The notes: generated by a model not told the origin, from the sequence alone. DNA of 64,000 nt from Boothiomyces macroporosus (GCA_027604185.1 JADGKB010000001.1:336919-400918); one strand, 5' to 3'. Shown: positions 32,808 to 46,756, numbered from the stretch's first letter. Numbers and translations: made by a program.

Positions 32808-34703
32808 CTCAAGTCTAACTTTGATTTGGTAAATGGCGATTGGCAATATAAGCACTTTGCTGTTGGTAATATTAAATTTAATGTTGAGTTTTGAAGATTT
32901 CTTAATTTGGCAGGGCAAGTGCTGCAGGCAAAGTTATCTGGGAAATCTATAGTGGTTTTGGTTACTGAGCATCTTGAAAAATAATGTCCATTTACACACT
33001 GAGCGTCATTGTAGACAGAGAACGGAATCGATCCGCCGCAAATGGCACACTTGTCATCTGTTGGTCGAGAGTTGATGGTAATATTTGGAACGTGCTTTTG
33101 AAGCTTCTTGATCATTGTTTTGTCTTCACACTGAGCAACCATGTTTTCCAGTATTTTGTAATCAAAGTCTATCAGTTTAGAAATGAAAAACCTTGTAAAT
33201 CTATTGCTTCAATTTTAAATTTCTGAAGCAGCTTTTCCAAAATACTCGAGGCTGCTACTTTACTTGCTTTGACTTCTATATTTGAAAGCAATGCCCTGTA
33301 CTGCTCGCTCATTAACGTATTTTCCCAAACTTTTTCAGAGGCATTGAGGAAATAATAAGTCAGATTGAGAATTTGGGGTTCATCCTTTGATTCACTTTGT
33401 TTAATATGAAAATACCAGCTCGATAATAGAGTTACAACACTATCTATGATATTTATATCAAGATTCTCCCTCTTTTCTGGACAAAAGAATAGATCATACA
33501 GTAATTTTGCAGGAATCAGGCTTTGTTTCTTTAAATTTCCATGCTGAATATCATTTCGCAAAAGATCAATCATTGGATAAATGGAGGGGAATGTATACTC
33601 GGATCGGTGGACCACAATCTTACTTTCTGTCCTATTTGCGTTTGAAAATGGTTCAAATTGTTCAAACACAATAAAATCCAACAAGTTGTGCTGAGAACTA
33701 ACAATACCATCTATGCAGAATTCTTCATAGCCTCCTTCCGAGCCTGCATCACTCGTATCATCTGCTCCGGTATCGACACTGGATGATAAATGCGATCTAA
33801 GAGAATTTGTTTCTTCCATGACATTTATTATTGCTGAATGGTGCAAGTCAATCTCCAAATTGTAGAGCTCAGCATCTGCAGTGTATACTCTTAGCGTATG
33901 GTAATCAGCGCTCTTCTCACCCCAAACAAGTCCAACTATTGAACAGACTGGGAAAACTTTGGTAGTTCGGTTTGGTAATCCAATTTGAGAGACAATCACA
34001 ACGTTGCATTTGGCTAAAGAAACAAATACATTTTCTCCAAAATTTTTAAATTCGAATGCTGTACAGATTCTGTAATCCTTTTCTGAAACTATTTCTACCA
34101 ATTCCACTTGATTCAATTTAGTGTTGTACTTCCACAAGCTAACTGCTCCTTCGCAGCTGCCAGTACCGATGTAGAGTATATCGCCAATCCTGGTTGAAGT
34201 TGAGATCCTTTAATTAGAACTATTTACATAGCTATCCAGTTTTCATGAGCATCAAAGATACACCTCGACACCAGATTTTGGGAATTCCGGTCAAACTCTA
34301 GTATCGCCGCTTTTCCAGTATCATTTCCTACAAATATGTAATTCACTCCAACGCACTCCAAGACTTTGATCTCTTTGATAACTCCGATATCTTCCAATAA
34401 GTCATTCACTGTACACACTTCGCGTTCCAAAACTGTATCATACAGTACCAATCTTCCATACGTGGTTAATATCAGCAGATATAAATCGCAATATGCAGTT
34501 TTCCTTATCCGCTCAAATGTCCAATTCTGAAGCGAGAGAACATCATCTTTTGGGAGCCTAGGTCGCAACTCCAATCTGATAATATTGACCGATTTGGTAT
34601 CAAGACTAGTTATATATATCAATTCTGAAGTAGGGATAGCCAGCTGATTATTTGCCGATAAAGATATCGCATTATTTGCTATTGGTTTTCCCTTTAACCA
34701 CAT
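32804..34703 (-). CDS. TFIIIC subunit (GTF3C4/TFC9-like), WD domain plus zinc finger
   Basis: Introns 34208-34227 (20 nt) and 33169-33191 (23 nt) join to 618 aa. The N-terminal half has beta-propeller character (ANNQLAIPTSELIYITSLD, YIGTGSCEGAVSLWKYNT). The C-terminal ~90 residues are a double zinc-ribbon with Cys pairs CAICGGSIPF, CVNGHYFSRC, CSTCPAKL and CLYCQSPF, the TFIIIC-type zinc finger. That combination marks the 90-kDa TFIIIC subunit that helps RNA polymerase III recruitment. The acidic linker (SSVDTGADDTSDAGSEGGYE) is disordered. TTA (stop, minus) and TAG (stop, plus strand DRC12) overlap at 32804-32807. Confidence 0.75.
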
Positions 34704-35054
34704 TTTTTTTTCTAAAAAACCCTTGAGCTCTATTCAAGAGCTTTTCCTACCAAACTCTACTCTGCAATGATGAACTGGTAGTAGTCTTATACCCCAACGT
34801 AACACCAAAAGCCCTCAACCAAATTTCTCAAAGCCGAAAATGGCAGGGATAGGTTCGCTTGAGATCTGATAGCAGATCTACCCCTTACTTATAGGTCGAA
34901 CCGAATCTTTAATTTCATTCAATTCCGTTATCGCAAAAAGTATTCTTCCGCCTTTAATTCTTACCCCCCGGCAGAACCACGTGATTTCTTGGACATTACG
35001 CCACTTGAATGTATGCTCCAACAGACAATTTCAGGTTTTTTCTTTTTTAATCGA
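34704..35054. other. Divergent spacer with a nested hairpin
   Basis: 351 bp between the TFIIIC subunit and BET protein starts. It holds an outer inverted repeat GGTTCG (34852-34857) / CGAACC (34897-34902) enclosing a perfect hairpin AGATCTG-ATAG-CAGATCT (34862-34879). No coding exon. A tRNA was considered and rejected because the arms do not fit a cloverleaf. Confidence 0.45.
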
Positions 35055-36833
35055 ATGACTGTTGAGCTCAAGCAAGAGCAAGCGTAATTTTCAAAATTAA
35101 TCTCAGACCTGAAATTTCAAAGAAGGAACCTGTTTTTCAACAGGAAGTTAAAGAGGAAGAGATATCTCAAGTAACTGAATCATATACCCAACAAGAGGAA
35201 GAACAGGCAAACGATCTGTTAATATTAGACTGTAGATCAACAGGAGCAACCAGAGCAAGATCCTTTATTGATCAAAGAGCAACTTAAATGGATTGGGACG
35301 ATGATCAAGAACATGAAGCGACGCAAGGGATCCCACATCTTTCATAACCCGGTGGATCCTGTTGCTCTTAATATTCCGACATATTTCGATGTTATCAAGA
35401 ACCCAATGGATATTTCAACAATCGAAAAGAAACTCTCAACTTACAACAGTGCCAAGGAGTGTTTTGATGATTTTGAATTAATGTTCAATAACTGCTATAC
35501 CTTTAACGGCCAGAGCTCAGCTGTTGGAATCATGTCCATGGAATTACAGAAATGGTTCGAGAAAGAATGGGAAAAACTTCCAAAGAGTTTGGAACAAGTG
35601 GAAGCCAAGAAGAAGCGCAAGTCAGATATTGGACTGGTAAGTACTTTATGCCGTAAATGAGCATTACGTATTGTAATTCTGATCTACGCGACCAAAGAAC
35701 CCGCTAATCACAGGGGTTAAGAGAAGTTCCTACTGACACTCGTCCAAGAAGAGAAGCAGCTCATGAGGACGGAAAGAAAAGGCTATTATCAAAGAAATCA
35801 CTCCTCGACATGAAATTTTGTAATCATATACACCGCGAGGTTACACGCAAACAATATAATCATTTCGTTTGGCCATTTTTGACACCAGTTGATCCGGAAG
35901 CTATGGGGATCCCACAGTATCGTACAATTGTTACACATCCTATGGATCTATCAACAATCAAAAAGAAGCTGGATTCTTCCGAGTACTTGTCTGCCGAAGA
36001 CTATGAAGAAGATTTCCGTCTAATGCTCAATAACTGTTTTGCATTTAACGCTGTTGGAACGGAGGTATATAACTACGGAAAGCAACTGGAATCACTGTTT
36101 AATTTAAAATGGGCCGAAAAGACAACCTTCTTACTGCAACACGGTGAATCAAAAGTCAGAAAGATGTCTGGGCTTGACGAGACTTCTGATGAAGATGACG
36201 ATGGTGCATTTGATTTAACACTAGATGAGGATGCAAGACATATCCAGATGTTGAAATCTCAGTTAGTACTCTTAAATCAGCAATTGCAAATGCTCACAGA
36301 AAAACGTGCCAAAAAGAAGAAGAGAAAGTCCATCAGCGGACCCGCTGGAGTTGGTTCCGGGGTTGCAGCACCTGGTCTTGCATCTGTAAAGAAAAAGTCC
36401 AAATCTAAATCTGGGGATAAGAAGAGCAACAAAAAGAAGAGGCCACACAACGACACCGATGATGAAAAAATGCCAGAAACCGATATTACTTATGAACAAA
36501 AGCGAGAACTCTCGGATAATATTAATATTTTACCACCAGAAAAGCTACCACAAGTGTTTGAAATTATTAAAGAAAACACTCAACTGCAGGTAGTTTGTTG
36601 CTTATTCTAGGCTGCTGAAGATGAAGAGATCGAGTTGGATATTGATTCATTAGACAAAGCCGTCTTGTGGAAACTCTATCTTTTTGTGAAGAAGCATACT
36701 CGCCCACCAAAGAAGGCCAAATACGACGATGAAAATGGCACAGCAACAGGCGCAGGTATTTTTTTCATTAACGCAAGCTGCCTCCAGTTCTTCTGAATCG
36801 GATGATGATGATTCAGGTAGTGCTAGCGACTAG
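35055..36833 (+). CDS. BET-family double bromodomain protein (Bdf1-like)
   Basis: 537 aa after removing introns 35084-35106 (23), 35207-35228 (22, GC-AG type), 35637-35713 (77), 36590-36610 (21) and 36756-36777 (22). Bromodomain 1 (~80-175) and 2 (~215-310) each show NPMDISTI/HPMDLSTI and the acetyl-lysine-binding Asn in FNNCYTFN and LNNCFAFN. A basic KKKRKSIS region and a C-terminal NET domain (KRELSDNINILPPEKLPQVF) follow, ending in an acidic Ser tail. BET proteins read acetylated H4 and recruit TFIID. The GC-AG intron is required to avoid an in-frame TAG and restores TVDQQEQPEQDP. Confidence 0.88.
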
Positions 36834-36878
36834 AATAATATGTTGATGGAGGTTATTTTATAAACTCTATAAATAGCC

Positions 36879-37748
36879 ATGAACCCATCAGCTTTCAATG
36901 CCAATCGTACTTTTTTTAATGTGAATCACCTACCCTGTTTTGCCCTTTTTTATTACCGATCCTAAAGAATGAAAAGCGTTTGAGAGTTTTTGGTATTAGT
37001 GGTTAAGAGTTTATAAAATATTTTAAACCCCTATATTATTCTTTTTATATTTACAGATACTAATTCTTTAGACGTGTACCATTCTGAAGGCAGTCCAAAA
37101 CCATCCACGAAAGCACCAAAGAAAATCAATTCAGTTGTTAAGGGCAAGAAGCCTGCCGAACCAAAGAAGCCGACTGCACCAGCTCCAATCGCAAAGAAAA
37201 AGACTGCCTCCCCTTTGCCTTTCAGAACAGAAATTGGAGAATACACAACAAATACAACCACATACGTTTCAAAAAATCCCGTTCCAAAGACCGCACCTCA
37301 TCCCCCAATGCGCAAGCCTACTGCTGTATATTTCCACTAATTTAGCCTGTGCCTGCCAAACCAAAATATGATTCAGTGTTAGATTCAGCATGGGAAAGAC
37401 ACGAATCTATTTCTCAAAGTGAAGTAATATATATTAACATAGCCGGTAGTTGACCCAGAACCAGAGCCAATCATTGAAGCGAATCCGCTGTCTGAACATG
37501 AACATCCCCCTGTTTTAGAAGAATATATTGAACCTACTGAATGGTTAGATTTACAGGGTGTAAGTGACATGATGCAAGACTTTTCAAACGAGTTTCCAGA
37601 AATATCGCCAACTGTTTATCAGCAAAGAGAAGCATATCTGGAAAAAACAATTCAAAAGGTAAAGGAAATGTCCGCAGAAGATTGGTCTTTGAATATTGAT
37701 GAGGGCCGGAACGAATCTGATGAAGAAGGGGCATATGCTAGTGACTAA
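36879..37748 (+). CDS. Uncharacterised Pro/Lys-rich protein (226 aa)
   Basis: Exons after 37057 are clear: VYHSEGSPKPSTKAPKKINS, then introns 37326-37345 (20 nt) and 37424-37442 (19 nt), then PVVDPEPEPIIEANPLSEHE and an acidic, partly helical C-terminus (YQQREAYLEKTIQKVKEMSA) ending EEGAYASD. The first exon is inferred: ATG 36879 (MNPSAFNANH) joins in phase across a 150-nt intron 36907-37056, unusually long for this genome but with a GTAC donor and a pyrimidine-rich TTTACAG acceptor. A TATAAATAG lies at 36868-36876. No family recognised. Confidence 0.55.
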
Positions 37749-37856
37749 CAGTAATTTGCATAATACATAAGGCTTATTTTTATTTTATAGGCAAATACAT
37801 TTGATAACTTTACATTTTTAATCTATTTTTTATTGTAGCAAGTATTAATCATGAAA

Positions 37857-39993
37857 CTAATCTTTTGATGAAATGAATGTCTTGGTTTGAGCAGCATACA
37901 CAGCAGTGCCCTCTGCTTGCAATGGTTCATAATCATGTCTTTCGAATGCATTGGCGTCTAAATCAGGTCTGCTTTCCAAATAATCTGCTTTTGGAACGAA
38001 TTTCAATCTTGTAGGTATTGATTGGAGTCTTGCATGATCTGCTTTAGTCCAGCACCAAATATGCTCTGGTAAATCTTGATGACTATCGATAGCATCTTTT
38101 TGAATCTGGTGGATACAATTTCGGATTAATTCAATATATCCTTCCATTGTTTTCAAAAATACACTTCTTGGGGCCATTTGAGCCATGAATATTGTTTGGT
38201 TGATTGGGTCCCATTCTGCAATGGAAAATGCAACAAAGCAGTGGTGTTTATCTTCAGAATCTTGGCCAGATCCAAATTTAGAAGGACTGATTATCCCTGA
38301 CAATCCCAATCGTTTTAACCATGGTATCATTTCTTTGGTTGGGTTGGATCTACCTATTCCCTTATTGCGGTGTCTCTTGTGGATCCAAGCAACGGTTACA
38401 TATTTACGCCCGTTCAATACATTATTAGTTAAAACATCCAACACAGATGTAACCCAGAGCCTTTCAATTTCCCTCTTAATTGTCTCGAACGAACTATAGC
38501 GGTTTGATGACATTACAGATGGTACACAATATAGTGACAACAGACAGTCGAAAAATACATCCTGGATGCCTTGCAGAATATCAGATGTGAGCTCACTTGC
38601 TCTGATTACTTTGTAATGCAACTCTGCGGTACCAACTCTAATGTGTGGCAGTGAACATGTTCTTCTTCCTTGCTCAAATAATTCTCTAGGTCTCCATTTT
38701 CCGGTGCGCTGTTTACCTCCTCCTCCACATTCGGAGCAAAACATATACTTTACACCACAGTCTCCACAAACGAACTCTACCTTTACTTCTGGGGCGCTCA
38801 AGTGGCCAGTTAGACCACCATTGCCTATTTTGGAGTGACATACTTCACAATCAATTGTTTTTGATTCCCGTCGTTTTCTCTTTCTTTGATCATTAATGTT
38901 CTCGTAATGTACATGAGGCGATTTGGCGGAACAATTCTGGCATACAGCATTTATAGGACCATTGTCATTTTCTCCGCACGGAGCACCTCTAATGAAAGCG
39001 ATTCCCAATTCGAAATTACATTCAGTGCATATGATACTGTGTTGAACTGTCTTCCTTTTGTTTCCAGAAGTGTCTAACCCACTCACCTTTCCTCTTTTTG
39101 AGCCCGAAATAGAAGTCTCTACCGCCTTAATAGTATTGGATGAAGTAAGACTGGGGCAAATATTTTGAGGATGAGCCATATTCCAGTGTTGAGCTGGATT
39201 CCACGCATTGTAGATCGAAGGGTCGATTGTTTTTTGATTAGCAGTCAGAGCAGGATGTAGCTGTAATTGAGGTTGTTCAGGGGGCAAATAGTTTGGATAA
39301 ATCTCGTTTTTTAAATTTCGTTCGTTCTCTGACTCGTCAATTAGTCTTTCCACGAATGAAGAACTGAAAGTCGTGGCGCCAAGCATTTTGACAGCTTCCA
39401 ATGCAGCATTCGCTTTTGACAGCATCGGATAACTGTTGGAATAATAGGGAGATGCTAAAATGAGCAATTGATTACTTCCAGGTAAAGCTCCATTGTCGAT
39501 CGGGAGGGTTAGTTGATGAGTAGAGTCTTTGGATTCTAGTTGGGAGGGATCAATTGCATTAGAATATTCGTTTGAAGAGTCTTTATAATGAGAATCAAAT
39601 ACAAATGGCCAGCAGTTTTTAGTGTCCCCAGAGGACATTACATTGGTGCTGTTTGAAGACATTAATGTTTGAGATTGAGAGTCCAAATTTACTTCAGACT
39701 CTCCAAATTTAGTCCAATCTAGGGGCAGTAATTGGGAATCTATTATTAGCGATAGATCTACCGCTCCCTGATTGGTCGATGGAGGTAAAAATATCAGAGT
39801 TGCTCGACGTCCTAAGAAAAGGTACATCGGAATTAAATGCCAAATTGGTGAATTCCGACTGTTTTTCTGCTTTGATCGCAAATGGCTTGTCTAAAGTATC
39901 ATCCAGAAGACTAATTGAGTAAGTATAATATTACTTGCAATAGGATGACATTGATAGTACTGAAGATTGTTTCTCGAGGTTCTTTTTAGGCAT
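37857..39993 (-). CDS. Uncharacterised protein with multiple zinc ribbons (696 aa)
   Basis: Introns 39911-39934 (24 nt) and 39740-39761 (22 nt) are needed. N-terminal ~250 residues are polar and disordered. A Cys-rich block follows with ICTECNFEL, GAPCGENDNGP, VCQNCSAKS, CEVCHSKIG, FVCGDCGVKY and MFCSECGGGG, plus a basic KRKRRESK stretch, suggesting several zinc-binding ribbons. The C-terminal ~300 residues are a folded domain (WVTSVLDVLTNNVLNGRKYV, AWIHKRHRNKGIGRSNPTKE, HIWCWTKADHARLQSIPTRL) that I do not recognise. A nuclear role is plausible. KRHRNKGIGR faintly recalls an acetyl-CoA loop, but no GNAT fold is evident. Confidence 0.55.
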
Positions 39994-40155
39994 CGGGCAA
40001 GTTTCTGAAAATTAGTAAAGAATGGAGCGTTAATTATTTATTTGTTTTGAAGGCTTTGTTGTGGACGCTGATCTAAATATTGAATTGCGCCTTTGTTTAC
40101 CCAAACATATCATTGTGCAAAATGTAAGCGCGAAGAAAACAGAAACTATGAAATG

Positions 40156-41316
40156 CTAAACACTTTTATATATCGAAAGCAACTTTGATAAATTGGCCCA
40201 AGCAATAAAATCGTTCGTCTCTGGATCTAGACCTTCCAACCGGCCTTCAATCTCTACCAAACACTCTTTCACCTCCTTACTATTAGAAGACGCATCTTTT
40301 GATAAACTTTCACTATACAGGACTAGCAATGATAGGAAGAAAGAAATGCTTCGGATAGACTCTATCATCTTCTGGGATTGCCTTCCAACTTCCCTCTTGT
40401 AATCTAGAAGCTCTCCATGAAAATGAAGATTTTCCAACTTTTTGATTGATGGAGTCAGGCTAATCAGCTTTTTAGCATGCGCCGGGTACAGGCAGTAGGA
40501 AGTGAGAATATAATCAGTAAAAATCAATCGGAAATCTGGATTAATCAGCTATCGTCAATAACAATTACCCGAAGGAAGGTGACAGTATCGCGATAGCAAA
40601 GGGGTTTAATAACATCAGCAACCTTGTCGTTTAATTGATCAATTGACAAGTGATTGAGATGTCTAATACTAGAAATCTGGATAAAACAAGAAATACCGCA
40701 TTAACCCATTTCGCAGCCAAATTAAAATTACTGGCATTTGTGCTTTTTTGTATTATAGATATTGGGACATTCAAGCAAGTGCTCCATCTGCCATCTGCCA
40801 CCGACAAATGCTCAAACAGCTCTCCTGAAATAAATCGAAACCTACCCTTATTATTTTCAATATCCTGTCTAATCATATCTATCAGGAATTCTATAAAGTC
40901 GTGTAAATGTGTCTGTCTTTCAAAATCCTTTTCCTTGCATTCACTGATTTCCTCCATCAAGAATTCAATTAAATCCCAGAATGGAAACATGGAATCCCTA
41001 GACGGCTTCCATACATTTTTGAGGATATTCGTTGAATGAATAGAAATAAATTTTCGATATAAAAAAATTGTAGTCGTCCATTCCGTAGTCGCAGATTTAT
41101 CATTAACTAGCAATTCAAATAGCATTCTGGTAATTGACCTTGGATTACTTGGTTGTTACGCTGGTGGAGGATGGTCTGAAGATGTAAAATCATAGAGCGT
41201 CTGTAACGCTGTTGATACTGGTGTTAGTTGTGTCTACCCTTCTTTTGCTGTAATGAAATATTAATCGCATCGTACTGCGATATCGCTGTGGTTAATCAAG
41301 ACATACGCAAGACCAT
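40156..41316 (-). CDS. Uncharacterised mostly helical protein (343 aa)
   Basis: Six exons joined across introns 41286-41306 (21), 41218-41237 (20), 41139-41159 (21), 40623-40669 (47) and 40549-40568 (20). The product starts MVLPISQYDAINISLQQKKV and is almost entirely predicted helix (LIEFLMEEISECKEKDFERQ, FLIDMIRQDIENNKGRFRFI, AKWVNAVFLVLSRFL), possibly an armadillo or HEAT-like solenoid. No membrane segment or signal. The 47-nt intron is twice the usual size and removes an otherwise open stretch, but its removal restores frame. Function unknown. Confidence 0.5.
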
Positions 41317-41366
41317 TTCAAGATCTTGAATTTAAAATTAAACAATTTATATTTTAAAAAAATACA

Positions 41367-43626
41367 CTAGATTTCAGGACCACTAGCGGCGGTATGGCTT
41401 TGATAGACACCGGTATTTCCAGCCAGATTAGAGAGTGCGGTTTGGGCACGATCTCTAACGTCCAGACTTACATCATTCTTGGACATTATTTTCAGTTTGG
41501 TTTCCGCACCCATTCTCTTGAACAGATTCACTCGGTCGCCTGAACTTGGATCTTCAGCCCAAGTAAGATTGATAATGCACCAGATGCATCCAACGCGCAC
41601 TTGGTCGTTCTCATGATTCTATGTAAAATACTTTGTACCAGTAGCGACATGATAGAGTCCAGTATTCTCGATCTTTGAATTATGCATGTCTTATGCTCAA
41701 ACGATCCAACTGCTATGTTCACTATTACATATATTGTCTTTGTTAACGAACACTTACGTGAAGAATGATTTGTGGATACTCTGTCATCGTGATCAGTTTA
41801 CTTTCCAATGTGTTCAACAAGTTATCCCTTCCGAATCCTTGCAATACAAAGTCGATATCCTATTGTTAGCACTGACTTACAGGTATTTTAGCACAGGCCA
41901 TATTTCGTAGCAGATTAAGCGCTTGAGTCTGTATTTCAACATCTGCATCATGAATTAATCTATAATAAGGAGCAAGTACCGTGCAAGGCCATCCCATCCC
42001 AGGTGGAATATAACATTCTTTTTTGTTTCTAAATCAGAGTTGAATAGCATGTTTTTCAATGCCCAAGCAGCATTCAACTTCAATTCATGGTTATTGGACT
42101 TTACCAATGCAACAAGTTGCTTAACTCCACCTTGTTCGATGATAATCTTTTTCATTGGTGAAAAATCTAAAACAATGTTGCATATAGTTGCAGTAGCAGT
42201 GATCTGGACATTCAAATCAGAATCAAAAAGCAATTTGAAAAGGGGAAGGGCTATACCAGCATCCATCAAGCTAGTGCGGAGACTTTTTACACTTCTCGAT
42301 AGAGATCGTGCGCAATTGCAAGCGGCAATACGAATAGCAACGTTAGGATGTTCTAGATAGCCAACAATGTGGGGAATGAGCTTCAAATCGATTATTTGTC
42401 TTCTGCATTCTTCAGTAATAGAAGAAACTGCAGCAACAGCCTGCAATAAACTTTCGATGGTTTTATCACCACAGACTATTCCTGGATCTGTAACTGACGG
42501 AGTGCAATTTGTGAAAATACGTACTAGTCTTGTGATTGCATCACCCTCCTGATATTAATTTAATTTACCAATGCAGCAACCTGGAGTTTTGCATCTTTAT
42601 CCATCAAATAAGCAAATAGTGCGATTGCTCTTTCTTGGACCGTGGTAATATTCACTCCTAATTGCGATGACAAACTTGAAGTATCGTCAAACAATCTGAC
42701 TACACAAGATAGCAACTGATGCGTAATTTGGTCTTGAAAGTCTATAGGTAATGATCGAGTTTTGTAGAGGTAGGTTATGCTATATCATTTTTGAATTACC
42801 AAGTTGCAGCTCCCAAACGCATCAAAGGCCGTTTATCATGAAGCAGTTTAAAGAGAATGTGAGAGACTGATTTTCCTGATTCAGCTAATATTAAATTTTC
42901 TATACTCTTGTAGTGTGAAATAGTTTCTCCAAGGCTGGTACTACTTTTACACAAACTGGCCAGGGCATCAAGGGCTGATTCCTGCACACGAGACGTATGC
43001 GACCATTTATCATTTAACCACTCCACAAGAATAGGTATCCCACCTGCGTTTGAGATCCTATCGCGTTCTGATTCCGAGTTGGCTAATCTTGCTAAAATGC
43101 TGATAGAAATTTCCGCAATATTCGAAATCGCTGGTTTGGATTGAGGCGGTTTAGATAGAGTCACCAAATTGTAAATATGAGCATTCTAAATTAGCAAAGT
43201 ATACAGTGATTGAGTTTAATGGTATAGAGAGTGGGTGCTGAACAACTGAACGCAAAGCTCTTGCAGTTGCTTCCAATGCCCGGATGTCTTGTGAATCTAA
43301 TGCTTCAAAAAGCGGTAATAGTACTCCTGCTTCAATCAGAATAGAAACATCGTATTGCGCTAAACTACCAATGATGGGGGCGATTTCTCCCATTAGCTCT
43401 GCATCTGATTTATATCTTATTAAACAATCTACAAGTCTACCATTAATTAAACGTACTTTGGGGCAATGCCCAAATTTTTCAGGTAATGCTCCTTTCGAGT
43501 TGGGTTTCCTATTATAGAATTTTTAATAAATCTAAGCGCTTCTAATAATTGATCTGTAGATTTGCTCTCCAAAACCAACACTGCTTGGGCTGACTTTTGC
43601 TGGGTAGATAGGTTTGGTATCGTCAT
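41367..43626 (-). CDS. ARMC8: ARMC8/Gid5-type armadillo protein of the CTLH/GID ubiquitin ligase
   Basis: Nine exons and eight introns (43437-43456, 43186-43204, 42780-42799, 42549-42568, 41960-41979, 41860-41880, 41737-41756, 41619-41638; 19-21 nt) join to 699 aa of armadillo repeats, close to human ARMC8 (~673). Matching stretches are LGIAPKLVDCLIRYKSDAEL, the middle ARM repeats (CNCARSLSRSVKSL) and the C-terminal VRVGCIWCIINLTWAED, which is distinctive for ARMC8/Vid28. The protein scaffolds the GID/CTLH E3 ligase that degrades gluconeogenic enzymes in yeast. It lies in a minus-strand run with the genes on both sides. Confidence 0.82.
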
Positions 43627-43758
43627 GAAGCAAAAAAGTTAAAAAAAATCAGACAAAAGGACAGATCAATTGCAATTATGAAAATAAATCAAGTCTTATT
43701 ATTTTAAAAAAACAACAAGAGTTCCATAAACCTGTCTAAAGCACAAATAAATTCAAGT

Positions 43759-45627
<1,869 letters not shown>

Positions 45628-46166
45628 TATGAATTTTTAAATTTTTTTGATTTTTAGTAGGTTATGGATTTTTTATAGTAACTTTTTTGAAGAAAGAAGT
45701 TGACAGAAAGTATAGTTTTTTTCGCTACTTTTTTTTTTATTCTCAAAGCCACTGTGGCGCATGACTCAATCCTCCGCAATGCAATTCAAGCTTGAAAAGC
45801 CTGCATTAAATGGTGTAGATAAAGTACCGCCAGCAGTATAAAAATTGTCGCATCCAAAGATCTACAAAGTGCATTCAAAGATCTACAAAGTGCAGGCAAA
45901 GATTATCCATCTATCCCTTTTTAATCAATGCAAGATTCAATTTATGGCTGAAGCGACAGAAATTCGTATCCTATTGCCCAGTTAATGGAGCAGCATCATA
46001 TTAGATCCTTGGAGTCATTGCATTACATTATCGCGCCTGAATTCTCGTTATCACCTGAATCTGACTGAAACATCAAATGATGACTCAGAAGTCAATGCGA
46101 CAGAAAATAATTAAACTTTTGCACTTTGTGAATGATATATTGTAAAAAGGTGTTTTGAATAATTTC
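45628..46166. other. Intergenic region between PABP and FAM210-like genes
   Basis: 539 bp, upstream of the PABP gene. T-rich runs lie just before the PABP start. It contains a short tandem repeat described separately. No exon or RNA gene recognised. Confidence 0.5.
45855..45894. repeat. Two-copy direct repeat, 21-bp period
   Basis: CAAAGATCTACAAAGTGCA occurs at 45855-45873 and again at 45876-45894, with a degenerate third start (CAAAGATTAT) at 45897. It lies about 230 bp upstream of the PABP start codon, so it could be a promoter element pair. Confidence 0.7.
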
Positions 46167-46608
46167 CTACTTGAGCTTTGGGAATTTGAGACTCCATCCT
46201 CTCCTTTGGAAGATTCTAGCTACAGTTGGGGTAAATAAAGCTGTTATTCCTACCCTCACTGGTAAAATTACAGTGTGTATCACCCATGTTGCTCCCAATA
46301 TAGTAGTCCAATCAGCCTTTCCATGTGTATCAAAGTCTATATTATCCTGATCAGCGAAAACATAATGTCGCACTTTGTTGATTTCCTTAGTTAAAGGTGC
46401 CAAGTCAATTCCAAAAGAAAGTAAAGCCAGCCTTGATTAATACTTCTTACCATGTCGTGCAAGACACTGCGGATACCATTGAATAAGTTATAAATGTTGC
46501 TGGCCCATATTTCTTTGCAATTTCCTTTACTGAAAAGCTATAATTGGCATGCTTGGGGAGGTGCAGTTTAGAAAGCAGTGGTAAATGAAATGGTCTGTAG
46601 CGAAACAT
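46167..46608 (-). CDS. FAM210/DUF1279-like mitochondrial membrane protein
   Basis: 140 aa with one 19-nt intron (46432-46450). N-terminal MFRYRPFHLPLLSKLHLPKH is a basic presequence. VKEIAKKYGPATFITYSMVS followed by a helix and LSFGIDLAPLTKEI is the start of the DUF1279 domain; a second helix (TWVIHTVILPVRVGITALFT) and the basic end RIFQRRGW complete it. Fungal and animal members sit in the mitochondrial inner membrane; FAM210A affects mitochondrial translation. Two predicted membrane helices agree. Confidence 0.75.
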
Positions 46609-46756
46609 CAAAGTATATCAAGGCACGTTTCGTTTTTCTCTACCTTTGGTTGAAAATTAACGCCTAAACTCTCATCCTTTGTACGGCAGACGTGAAAACT
46701 AATATCCACTTGATTGGACTCTTTACTCTTCATGTTTTATTTTGAATTGTGGAATC

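Noticed and set aside
34852..34902. tRNA gene
   Set aside because: GGTTCG and CGAACC recall T-arm bases, but the stems do not form a cloverleaf and no anticodon arm of proper size exists.
40645..40669. A 25-nt intron at the end of an exon in the 40156 gene
   Set aside because: Using the GTCAATT donor leads to an in-frame stop or needs a GG acceptor; the 47-nt intron from GTATTAG keeps frame with standard ends.
43284..43517. Plus-strand ORF across ARMC8
   Set aside because: Antisense to a well-supported ARM-repeat exon.
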